This document shows positions 25,620-31,922 of a stretch of 32,750 nucleotides of DNA, piece after piece (within the stretch, counting starts at the first letter, position 1; the number at the start of each line of letters is the position of its first letter). The stretch spans positions 1 to 32,750 of the forward strand of contig JAMLHW010000025.1 of the NCBI GenBank assembly GCA_023954475.1, read 5' to 3'. Below the pieces are notes generated by a model. It saw only the letters and a program-made list of their open reading frames with translations, ran no database searches and was not told where the DNA came from. The position numbers and the translations under genes are program-made. This DNA is from Anaerolineae bacterium. Its GTDB lineage: Bacteria; Chloroflexota; Anaerolineae; Promineifilales; Promineifilaceae.

Positions 25620-25778
25620 TTGCATCGGGCGCACAACGATGCTCGCAATACACTCAGGCGCCTGATGCCATTACGTGAGAATTCCGGGGCAAACCAGCAC
25701 GTATTGTTAGATGCCCGGAAAGAGTCAGCAGTCCTGTAGCCGAAGCGCACTTCGCAGCATCACAGGACTGCTTTTTTT
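25620..25778 (+). ncRNA. Candidate structured small RNA, about 160 nt, unrecognised
   Basis: This fills most of the 359-base gap between the histidine kinase and the MerR gene. Stem P1 pairs 25622-25632 with 25658-25668 (11 bp, one G-U). P2 pairs 25682-25691 with 25712-25720 (9 pairs, one bulged G). P3 pairs 25728-25737 with 25762-25771 (10 bp, perfect) and is followed by seven T, a textbook terminator; its loop holds a small CGAAG/CTTCG hairpin. Loop 1 CAATAC (25646-25651) is exactly complementary to loop 2 GTATTG (25701-25706), so a kissing contact is possible. CGGGC of P1 could instead pair with GCCCG of P2, a possible switch. No reading frame, and no match to tRNA, SRP RNA, 6S or a riboswitch I know. 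The 25523-25583 remainder holds nothing clear. Confidence 0.55.
25728..25778 (+). terminator. Strong Rho-independent terminator
   Basis: GCAGTCCTGT (25728-25737) pairs perfectly with ACAGGACTGC (25762-25771), followed by TTTTTTT. The 24-base loop contains its own 5-bp hairpin. It works on the plus strand only. Confidence 0.9.
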
Positions 25779-25844
25779 CTGCAGAAACTTCGATCCTGAC
25801 TCCCCCAACGCCATTTTTTGCTCGATTTCATCGTGTCGTGTCGC

Positions 25845-25873
25845 TTGAATCGGCCGACTGCACCTGCTACACT
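25845..25873 (+). promoter_or_regulatory. Promoter predicting a leaderless MerR-type mRNA
   Basis: TTGAAT (25845-25850) and TACACT (25868-25873) are 17 bases apart, and the ATG at 25882 follows after 8 bases. TCGGCCGA (25850-25857) lies directly behind the -35, as at the response-regulator promoter. Confidence 0.55.
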
Positions 25874-25881
25874 CCTGAACG

Positions 25882-26667
25882 ATGACAGGACACGTAGATG
25901 GTATGCTCACGATCGGGCAAGTCGCCAAACAAGTCGGATTGCGCACGTCGGCGCTGCGTTATTACGAAAAAGAGGGACTACTTGCACCGGTTGCGCGGTC
26001 GGAGTCCGGCTATCGTCTCTATTCGGCCGAAAGCGTCCAGCGGTTGCGCCTGATTCAACAAGCGCAGCGGCTCGGATTTGCCCTGGCCGACATTCGCTCC
26101 ATGCTCGATTCGGCCGAAACGGGCAATCTCAGTAACGCCATCGTCATCGAAGCCGCCCAGGAACGCTACCTGGCGCTGGAAGCCCAGATCACCCGTCGGC
26201 TCGTACAACAACACGAACTCGGCCATTTTCTCACCGACCTGAGCAACCAGTCGACCACCCCGCTCCCGGCTGGGCAAACTCCGTTCGATGATTTGACGGC
26301 ACGTATTTGCGCCGGGCCGCATCTGCATGCAACGCCGCACAGCATGTTCACCTGGCTGCTCGAACAAACAGAATGCAACTTAACCGGTGCCGACAGCACG
26401 ACCATTCTAAACCGGCTGCGCGGTCGTCACGTGCATATCTGGCAAGATGAGGACACCTATCACATTCTCGTCGTCGGCAAAGACACCGCAATCGGCGACG
26501 CACTCAATGGCCTGGCAGCGCTGGAAAGCAATTGTTCAGTTCACGATGCAACCACGGTTGAACCAACGCGCAGCGAGCAGGGGTATTTGTTGACCGTTTC
26601 CGGCCCCAACGCATTCATCTATGCACGCCTGTTTCTGGCCCTGGAACAGGATGAGTCTGTTTTCTGA
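25882..26667 (+). CDS. MerR-family metal-responsive regulator with an extended C-terminus
   Basis: A 261-residue regulator. Residues 9-75 form the MerR winged helix (LTIGQVAKQVGLRTSALRYYE, then GYRLYSAESVQRL). A dimerisation helix follows to about 118. Ordinary ZntR/CueR/CadR proteins end near residue 130-150; this one runs on for more than 110 residues. The extension holds a Cys/His cluster C143-x3-H147-x-H149-x3-H153, C165 and HVH (183-185), but lacks the CxxxxxxC loop of typical metal sensors. The final 90 residues look like a separate small alpha/beta domain I do not recognise. It sits directly before a P-type ATPase gene whose promoter has a MerR operator, so metal-dependent activation of that gene is likely. 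The ATG at 25903 is an alternative start. Confidence 0.85.
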   Translation: MTGHVDGMLTIGQVAKQVGLRTSALRYYEKEGLLAPVARSESGYRLYSAESVQRLRLIQQAQRLGFALADIRSMLDSAETGNLSNAIVIEAAQERYLALEAQITRRLVQQHELGHFLTDLSNQSTTPLPAGQTPFDDLTARICAGPHLHATPHSMFTWLLEQTECNLTGADSTTILNRLRGRHVHIWQDEDTYHILVVGKDTAIGDALNGLAALESNCSVHDATTVEPTRSEQGYLLTVSGPNAFIYARLFLALEQDESVF

Positions 26668-26684
26668 GCAAATCGACCAATCGC

Positions 26685-26716
26685 TTGACCTTGAAGTCGA
26701 GTTGAAGGTGTATACT
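26685..26716 (+). promoter_or_regulatory. MerR-type operator/promoter of the P-type ATPase
   Basis: TTGACC (26685-26690) and TATACT (26711-26716) are separated by 20 bases, the overlong spacing that MerR regulators correct by twisting DNA; ZntR-controlled zntA promoters also have 20. The spacer region is a 22-bp dyad: ACCTTGAAGTC (26688-26698) against GAGTTGAAGGT (26699-26709), complementary at 9 of 11 positions. It lies 17 bases after the MerR stop. Confidence 0.85.
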
Positions 26717-26723
26717 GCGCATC

Positions 26724-26753
26724 ATGGAATGTGATTTGCGGAGCATACAGTGA
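26724..26753 (+). CDS. Nine-codon leader reading frame coupled to the P-type ATPase
   Basis: ATG at 26724 opens a frame reading MECDLRSIQ and ending in TGA (26751-26753), which overlaps the ATPase ATG as TGATG. The first base lies 7 bases after the -10 hexamer, so the ATG would be at or near the RNA 5' end. Termination overlapping the next start would favour translational coupling. That it is translated is inference; it has one Cys. Confidence 0.35.
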   Translation: MECDLRSIQ

Positions 26754-29050
26754 TGAGTGACCAGACAACGACCTTGCGCGTGACCGGCATGGATTGCGCC
26801 AGTTGTGCGACGACGGTACAGACCGGTGTCGAGCGACTGAACGGCGTCACGGCGTGTGAATTGAACTTCACGACCGAAACGTTGCGCGTGACCGGGCCGG
26901 TTTCGGCCGAAACGATTGCCGCCCGTGTGCGCGAATTGGGCTACGATGTGGCCGGCGCGGACACGTCGGCCGACCCCCCTGCCGCAGAACGCAACTTCAT
27001 CCGCTACGTCTGGGAACGTCGCGACACGCGTCTGGCGCTCTTTGCGATGCTGTTGGTACTACCCGGCCTGCTGTTCCACGAATTGTTGCCTGTTTTTGGG
27101 GTTGAGCATCCGCTCATCGACATCATGTCAGTCAGCGCGATGGCGCTGGCAGGCTATTCGGTCGCGGGCAGCGCATGGCGTGCCCTGCGCATCAACCGCG
27201 CGATCACGATCAATTTACTCATGACGATTGCGGCGGTCGGAGCCGTAATCATCGGTGCCTACACGGAAGCGGCTGTCGTCATGGTTCTGTTTGTGATCGG
27301 TGAGGCATTGGAGGGGTATTCGGCCGAAAAAGCACGTTACTCTATTCGCAGCCTGATGGCAGTCGCGCCACAGGAAGCAACCGTGATGCGGCCTTGTATC
27401 GACTGCGCGACCCATTTCGGCCGAGACGGCTACGACGGCGGCCCATGCCCATTCTGCGGCATTGAAGCACAGCGCGTCCCCATCGACGACCTGCAAATTG
27501 GCGAAACCATCATCGTCAAACCGGGCGAACGCATCGCCATGGACGGCATCATCCTCAGCGGTACAACGGTCGTCAACCAGGCACCGATTACCGGCGAAAG
27601 TCTTCCGGTTGCCAAAAGCGTCGATGACGGCGTTTTTGCCGGCAGCATCAACGGTGACGGCGTTCTCGAAATCGAAGTGACCCACCTTGCCGGCGACAAC
27701 ACCATCAGCCGGGTCATCAAACTGGTCGAAGAAGCCCACGAACGCCGTGCGCCGACGCAGCGCTTCATCGATCGCTTCGCCCGCGTCTATACACCGGCCG
27801 TCGTCGTGCTGGCGCTGCTCGTCGCCACCATTCCGCCACTCGTGTTTGGACAACCTTTTCTCAACCCGGATGCGACGACAACCGGCTGGCTCTATCGCGC
27901 CCTGGCGTTACTCGTCGTCGCTTGCCCGTGTGCGCTGGTGATCAGCACACCGGTGAGTCTCGTCAGTGCCATCAGCAACGGTGCGCGCAACGGCGTCTTG
28001 TTCAAAGGCGGTGCAGCCATCGAAATTCTGGCAAAAGTACAGGCCGTTGCGCTGGACAAAACGGGTACGTTGACTCGCGGACGCCCGGCGGTGACGCAGG
28101 TCAGCGCCGCCGATTGTTTGGGGTTCGATACGGCGTCGTGTGCGGCGTGCGATGATGTGCTGGCGTTGGCAAGTGCCGTCGAACAACACAGCGAACATCC
28201 GCTGGCACACGCCATTATCAGCGAAGCGACGGCGCGCGGTGTCGATCACACCTATCCGGCGGCGGCATCCGTTGCCGCCCTGTCCGGACGCGGCATTACC
28301 GGCGAAATCAATGGCCACACTGTCACGATTGGCAGCCACGCCTATTTTGACGAGCGTGTACCACATAATGCCTTTTGTGCCGATGTCGCGGCGGTCGATG
28401 CACAGGGCTATACGACGATGCTGATCAGCGAAGATGAAACGTATCGCGGTTACATCGCGGTAGCGGATGAGGTGCGCGAGAGCAGTATCGCCGCGATTGC
28501 TGAATTAAAGCAGATGGGCATCGGCCGAATTGTGATGCTGACCGGTGACAACGAAAAGACGGCGCAGCGCGTCGGCGATCAGGTCGGCGTCACTGCCATT
28601 CACGCCAACTGCCTGCCGGAAGACAAAGTAACAGCCATTGAAAAGCTGCGCAACGAGGTCGGTACGGTGGCAATGGTCGGTGACGGCATTAACGACACAC
28701 CGGCGCTGGCGACAGCATCGGTGGGCATCGCCATCGGTACAACGGCTCAGGCTATGGAATCGGCCGATGTCGTGCTCATGCGAGACAGCTTGCTACCCCT
28801 GCCCTTTGCCGTGCAACTCAGCCGCGCCGCGATGCGCACCATCAGCTTCAATGTCGCGTTCAGTCTCGGCATCAAGTTCATTTTCCTGCTGCTCGTACTC
28901 GCCGGCTTCGGCACCATGTGGATGGCCGTCATCGCCGACGTCGGGGCGTCGCTGCTGGTAACGCTCAACGGTATGCGCCTGCTACGTCATCCGCGTCTGC
29001 GCTTACGCGACGAACGTGAGCGTGATGACTTACCGGTGCTGACCGGATAA
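26753..29050 (+). CDS. zntA: Heavy-metal translocating P-type ATPase (Zn/Cd/Pb type)
   Basis: A 765-residue P1B-type efflux pump. An N-terminal HMA domain carries GMDCASC (C15, C18). Membrane helices follow, then the actuator domain, the CPC ion-path motif (C391-P-C393 in VVACPCALV), the phosphorylation motif DKTGTLT (D435), HP in SEHPLAHA and GDGIND. CPC with this arrangement and a ZntR-like operator point to Zn/Cd/Pb rather than Cu. Within the actuator domain an extra segment carries C215-x2-C218-x13-C232-x2-C235, a zinc-ribbon-like insertion I do not know from the family. GGAG (26740-26743) serves both the ATG at 26753 and a GTG at 26750. The 3' end overlaps the convergent rhodanese gene by 64 bases. 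Confidence 0.93.
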   Translation: MSDQTTTLRVTGMDCASCATTVQTGVERLNGVTACELNFTTETLRVTGPVSAETIAARVRELGYDVAGADTSADPPAAERNFIRYVWERRDTRLALFAMLLVLPGLLFHELLPVFGVEHPLIDIMSVSAMALAGYSVAGSAWRALRINRAITINLLMTIAAVGAVIIGAYTEAAVVMVLFVIGEALEGYSAEKARYSIRSLMAVAPQEATVMRPCIDCATHFGRDGYDGGPCPFCGIEAQRVPIDDLQIGETIIVKPGERIAMDGIILSGTTVVNQAPITGESLPVAKSVDDGVFAGSINGDGVLEIEVTHLAGDNTISRVIKLVEEAHERRAPTQRFIDRFARVYTPAVVVLALLVATIPPLVFGQPFLNPDATTTGWLYRALALLVVACPCALVISTPVSLVSAISNGARNGVLFKGGAAIEILAKVQAVALDKTGTLTRGRPAVTQVSAADCLGFDTASCAACDDVLALASAVEQHSEHPLAHAIISEATARGVDHTYPAAASVAALSGRGITGEINGHTVTIGSHAYFDERVPHNAFCADVAAVDAQGYTTMLISEDETYRGYIAVADEVRESSIAAIAELKQMGIGRIVMLTGDNEKTAQRVGDQVGVTAIHANCLPEDKVTAIEKLRNEVGTVAMVGDGINDTPALATASVGIAIGTTAQAMESADVVLMRDSLLPLPFAVQLSRAAMRTISFNVAFSLGIKFIFLLLVLAGFGTMWMAVIADVGASLLVTLNGMRLLRHPRLRLRDERERDDLPVLTG

Positions 29051-29388
29051 CCGGCGCGAGACCAGGCACCCATCCCGCCACGCACATTGGCTACTTGCTC
29101 ATATCCCGATTTGGCCAGAATCCGGGCAGCAGAGCCGCTGCGATTGCCGGAGCGACAAATCAGGGCAATTGGTTTGTCCTGCGGTATTTCGCCCAGGCGA
29201 TCCCGTATTTGTGACAGTGGCAGCAATCTGGCTCTGGCGACGTGTCCACCGGCAAATTCCTGTGGCTCACGTACATCGAGCAAAATCAGGGATTTATCGT
29301 CGGTCAGACGCTGCCTTAGCTCGGCGACATCTATTTTTTCAACCGTATTGGCGGAGCCACGCAAGCGGCTCAGTAACGATTCAAACAT
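28987..29388 (-). CDS. Cytoplasmic rhodanese-like protein
   Basis: A 133-residue single-domain sulfurtransferase-like protein without signal peptide. It has LLDVREPQEFAGGHV, the active-site loop CRSGNRSG with the persulfide Cys, and NVRGGMGAW. The start at 29388 is fixed by AAGGAG 5 bases upstream (29394-29399). The last 15 or so residues are a Ser/Arg/Lys tail (STGKSSRSRSSRKRRRG), read antisense to the C-terminal codons of the P-ATPase. The family usually ends near the preceding GYPV, so the tail probably arose by loss of an earlier stop. It may supply sulfane sulfur or handle thiols in metal stress; the substrate is unknown. Confidence 0.9.
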   Translation of the reverse strand: MFESLLSRLRGSANTVEKIDVAELRQRLTDDKSLILLDVREPQEFAGGHVARARLLPLSQIRDRLGEIPQDKPIALICRSGNRSGSAARILAKSGYEQVANVRGGMGAWSRAGYPVSTGKSSRSRSSRKRRRG

Positions 29389-29393
29389 AGCAA

Positions 29394-29399
29394 CTCCTT
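29394..29399 (-). promoter_or_regulatory. Ribosome binding site fixing the rhodanese start
   Basis: AAGGAG on the minus strand, 5 bases before ATG at 29386-29388. It excludes the longer frame to 29436. Confidence 0.8.
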
Positions 29400-29581
29400 T
29401 TGCCGGATCGTACAGCGCACAATCCCGTCCTGACAATCCGATTGGTTACAGGCCAACACAACGCCAACATTTGTGCCGTGCTACGTAAGGGTTTCGTAAA
29501 AACAAGGGTTTGTTTCTGTTTCATGCGCCGAAGTGAGGGACAATCACAGTTGGAATCAATGAGCGCAATAGGCAAGCACAC

Positions 29582-30070
29582 ATGAGCAAATCGCACTGGT
29601 GGCAGGGCAAACGGGGTGAATGGTATGTCATCGTCCAGTTTCTTTTACTGGGCTTGCTCGTCTTTGGCCCAACGACGGTGGGCAACATTCCGTTGTGGTC
29701 GCCGCCGTGGTCGACAGTGGGCATTGTCGCCGGACTGATACTGGGCGCTATCGGGGCCTTGCTCGTTGCTGCCGGCCTGATTAGCCTCGGCAACAACCTC
29801 ACCGCCGTTCCGTTTCCCAAAGAGAACGCGCAACTGGTGCGCAATCGCGCCTACAGCATCGTCCGCCACCCCATTTACAGCGGCATCATCATCGGGTCAT
29901 TTGGCCTGGCGCTACTGCGCGGATCATGGTTGACGTTGCTTTACGCAATGCTGATTTTTCTCTTTTTTGACATCAAATCGCGCAAAGAAGAGGCGTGGTT
30001 GTCTGAACGGTTTGCGGGCTACGGCGATTATCAGAAGCGCGTGCGCAAATTGATTCCGTTTTTGTACTAG
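29582..30070 (+). CDS. Isoprenylcysteine carboxyl methyltransferase-like membrane protein
   Basis: A 162-residue membrane protein with about four hydrophobic segments. The C-terminal half has the ICMT/PEMT-type signature: RNRAYSIVRHPIYSGIII, a hydrophobic pair, then DIKSRKEEAWLSERFAGYGDY and RKLIPFLY. In this family the His-Pro and Glu residues bind SAM near the membrane surface. Bacterial members methylate unknown, probably lipid or small-molecule, substrates. The ATG at 29582 has no clear Shine-Dalgarno. It lies divergent to the rhodanese gene (193-base gap). It holds no TCGGCCGA. Confidence 0.88.
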   Translation: MSKSHWWQGKRGEWYVIVQFLLLGLLVFGPTTVGNIPLWSPPWSTVGIVAGLILGAIGALLVAAGLISLGNNLTAVPFPKENAQLVRNRAYSIVRHPIYSGIIIGSFGLALLRGSWLTLLYAMLIFLFFDIKSRKEEAWLSERFAGYGDYQKRVRKLIPFLY

Positions 30071-30172
30071 GTCACAAGCAGGATGAAAAGTCATCGGCCG
30101 ATACCATTTACCACCGGTGCCCACTATCTGAATGCAAACCGTGGTGCACCAGCAAATTGTTGAAAATCGTAG

Positions 30173-30191
30173 GGCGGATAGGGTATCCGCC
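30173..30191. repeat. Small perfect hairpin GGCGGATA/TATCCGCC
   Basis: Eight complementary bases on each side of a GGG loop, 39 bases before the lipoprotein start. It could be a REP-like intergenic palindrome. The adjacent GGATT-AAC-AATCC (30196-30208) forms another small hairpin. Confidence 0.55.
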
Positions 30192-30229
30192 TATTGGATT
30201 AACAATCCGATTTACAGTGGAGAGTCACA

Positions 30230-30643
30230 ATGAAAAAACTGCTGATTTTACTTTCGCTTATTGCCCTTTTCATCGTCGCGTGCGGCAGCCAGACTGCGTC
30301 GGATGCGCCGGTCGCCGATGTGGATGTGGCGACGTTGCCGGATACGATTGATGTAAACACAGCCAACGCACTGCGCGGGCGGGATGACGTCGTGTTGATC
30401 GATGTGCGCGAGCAATGGGAATACGACGAAGGGCACATTCCCGGCGTCGAATTGATCCCGATCAACGAGGTCCCCGCAAGAATGAGCGAAATCCCAACCG
30501 ACAAGACGGTCGTTCTGACCTGTCGCACCGGCAATCGCAGCGGGCAGGTATTCGATTTCCTGACGCAAAACGGCTTTGACAATGTCCACAACATGGAAGG
30601 CGGCATTGTAGCCTGGCAGGCGGCCGGTCTGCCGGTTGAATAG
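30230..30643 (+). CDS. Rhodanese-like lipoprotein
   Basis: A 137-residue protein with a lipoprotein signal: MKK, a hydrophobic core and the lipobox IVAC at 15-18, so Cys18 is probably lipidated and the domain faces outward. The rhodanese domain shows VLIDVREQWEYDEGHIPG, the active-site loop CRTGNRSG and NMEGGIVAW. It is a paralogue-like partner of the cytoplasmic rhodanese at 28987, giving one sulfurtransferase on each side of the membrane. GGAG (30219-30222) lies 7 bases before the ATG. A terminator follows the stop. Confidence 0.92.
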   Translation: MKKLLILLSLIALFIVACGSQTASDAPVADVDVATLPDTIDVNTANALRGRDDVVLIDVREQWEYDEGHIPGVELIPINEVPARMSEIPTDKTVVLTCRTGNRSGQVFDFLTQNGFDNVHNMEGGIVAWQAAGLPVE

Positions 30644-30677
30644 TGAATGCCTTCGGCCGAATGATGTCACAAGCCAC

Positions 30678-30710
30678 AAAACCGGGTTTCTTGCTGAAAA
30701 CCCGGTTTTT
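30678..30710 (+). terminator. Rho-independent terminator after the rhodanese lipoprotein
   Basis: AAAACCGGGTTT (30678-30689) and AAACCCGGTTTT (30698-30709) are perfect complements with an 8-base loop and end in TTTTT. It lies 35 bases after the stop and before the methyltransferase start. A degenerate relative occurs at 32397-32425. Confidence 0.85.
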
Positions 30711-30728
30711 CATGTCCCACCAGCAACG

Positions 30729-31328
30729 ATGAGCGACGCCGAACGCCGGGAAACGTACGAGCGCATGGCGCGACGCTACACCGATGGCGACGTGCCGTGG
30801 GATCACGAACTGCCGCCACCGGAAGTGATCGTGCTGCTCGACCGGCTGCCGGCGGGTCGGGCACTCGACGTCGGCTGCGGTTACGGACGTGCCGCCATCT
30901 ACATGGCGCAGCGCGGCTGGCAGGTTGACGGCGTCGATTTTGTCGCCGACGCAGTAACAGAAGCGCGTCGTCGGGCAGCGGCGGCCGGTGTCTCGGCTAC
31001 GTTCCATGTCGGCGACATTACGCACCTCGATTTTCTGACCGGGCCGTATGATTTTGTGCTCGATGTGGGGTGTTCGCACGCGCTGGAAGTCGATGATTTG
31101 CAGCGTTACCGGGACGAACTGCTGCGTTTGATGGGTGCAGGTGCCACGCTGCTGCTGTTCGTGCGGCTGCGCGGTGAGGATTCGGCCGAATCGCCGCGTG
31201 GTGTCGCCGAACCTGTCTTGCTGGATACCTTCAGCCGGGGCTTTCAACTCATCAAAGCGACGCGCGGCGTCACTGAGATGATCAACGGCTCCTGGTCCTC
31301 AGCCTGGTATCGCTTCCAACGCTTGTAA
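30729..31328 (+). CDS. Class I SAM-dependent methyltransferase (TPMT/TehB-like)
   Basis: A 199-residue cytoplasmic methyltransferase. The N-terminal RRYTDGDVPWD and the SAM motif I LDVGCGYGRAAIYMA, then VDGVDFVADAV (motif II), resemble the TPMT/TehB-like group, whose members methylate sulfur, selenium, tellurium or halide species. The acidic motif IV is YDFVLDVGCSHALE. I chose ATG 30729 because the terminator hairpin of the preceding gene lies upstream; a longer frame from 30636 would run through that hairpin and overlap the lipoprotein gene. No strong Shine-Dalgarno is seen. With the metal pump and two rhodaneses next to it, a role in chalcogen or metal detoxification is plausible but inferred. 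Confidence 0.85.
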   Translation: MSDAERRETYERMARRYTDGDVPWDHELPPPEVIVLLDRLPAGRALDVGCGYGRAAIYMAQRGWQVDGVDFVADAVTEARRRAAAAGVSATFHVGDITHLDFLTGPYDFVLDVGCSHALEVDDLQRYRDELLRLMGAGATLLLFVRLRGEDSAESPRGVAEPVLLDTFSRGFQLIKATRGVTEMINGSWSSAWYRFQRL

Positions 31329-31351
31329 GTTGCCGGAGTCTGGCGAAAATT

Positions 31352-31413
31352 GAGACCCTTAGGGTTTCCCCCTCGAGTAGTCAACCCTTTCCGCGAACAA
31401 AACCCGAAGGGTC
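31352..31413. repeat. Paired inverted repeat with internal hairpins, likely bidirectional terminator
   Basis: GACCCTTAGGGTTT (31354-31367) and AAACCCGAAGGGTC (31400-31413) are complementary at 13 of 14 positions. Each arm also folds alone: ACCC-TTA-GGGT and ACCC-GAA-GGGT. CTCGAG follows each arm (31372, 31419). On the minus strand the hairpin is followed by TTTT. It separates the convergent methyltransferase and tail-tube genes. Confidence 0.6.
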
Positions 31414-31429
31414 TTACCTCGAGTAAATT

Positions 31430-31448
31430 CCAGAAACGCCACTGTCAT
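31430..31448 (-). pseudogene. Possible fragment of a third tail-tube gene
   Basis: These 19 bases match 32069-32087, inside the first tail-tube gene, at 18 positions, in the same orientation; both read MTVAFL on the minus strand. It lies 6 bases beyond the second tube gene. It is too short to be sure; a chance match or a short duplicated segment is possible. Confidence 0.25.
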
Positions 31449-31453
31449 GTAAG

Positions 31454-31888
31454 TCAGGCGATCTGCATATCTTCGACAACGAGCGTAATCGTTTCTTCCA
31501 GCAGCGTGTTGCTGTTGCCGACCAGCGCATTGGTTTCCCATTTGCACGGCCAACAACCGTAAAGATTCCAACGCCGGATTTCACCACCTGCGTTATCTTT
31601 GAGAATGATCGAGACGTCGCGGCGATCATATTGGCCGTTGCGTGCGGCGCGCCACCAATCCTGCAAATCCTGGGTGACGATGTACCCTTTTGTCAGGGTC
31701 ACATTGCCGAATTTGGCGCGGCCAGGCCGTTTGCGCAGGAATAAATCGTCGCCGTCCTGAAATTCGAGTACTTCCAGTTCGGCGCTGAGACCGCTGACCG
31801 ACTTGAAGTACCCGGCGTTGACGCCGCTGATTTCGACGCTGAAGTTGTAAGCGCCGACATGATCGAGTTCTGTTCTACGGGATGGCAT
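31454..31888 (-). CDS. Tail-tube-like protein, T4 gp19 family (phage or contractile injection system)
   Basis: A 144-residue protein. Family hallmarks are YNFSVEISGVNAGYFKSVSGLSAE, split by the first strand, then VLEFQDGDD, LRKRPGR, FGNVTLTKG, the WW of the DLQDWWRAAR helix, and the late WNLYGCWPCKW and ETITLVVEDMQ strands. gp19-type proteins stack into the inner tube of contractile tails, including extracellular contractile injection systems, where two or more tube paralogues occur. GAGGAG (31895-31900) lies 6 bases upstream. It is 34 bases after a paralogous gene and is the last gene before the inverted repeat. No sheath or baseplate gene is in the window. Confidence 0.85.
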   Translation of the reverse strand: MPSRRTELDHVGAYNFSVEISGVNAGYFKSVSGLSAELEVLEFQDGDDLFLRKRPGRAKFGNVTLTKGYIVTQDLQDWWRAARNGQYDRRDVSIILKDNAGGEIRRWNLYGCWPCKWETNALVGNSNTLLEETITLVVEDMQIA

Positions 31889-31922
31889 GATATTCTCCTC
31901 GGTTATGCTGTGACGCGACCGG

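Noticed and set aside
25620-25778. Assignment of the structured RNA to SRP RNA, 6S RNA, tRNA or a known riboswitch
   Set aside because: The SRP GGAAGGAAGCA core, a 6S-type single long hairpin with a central bubble, a tRNA T-loop and riboswitch cores I know were all looked for and not found.
30462-31247. A 261-codon minus-strand frame opposite the rhodanese lipoprotein and methyltransferase
   Set aside because: It covers two well-supported genes and a terminator, and its product has no family features.
31352-31413. Terminal inverted repeats of a small mobile element (MITE)
   Set aside because: Arms are only 14 bases, the enclosed segment is 32 bases, no target-site duplication is evident, and each arm folds as a terminator-like hairpin between convergent genes.
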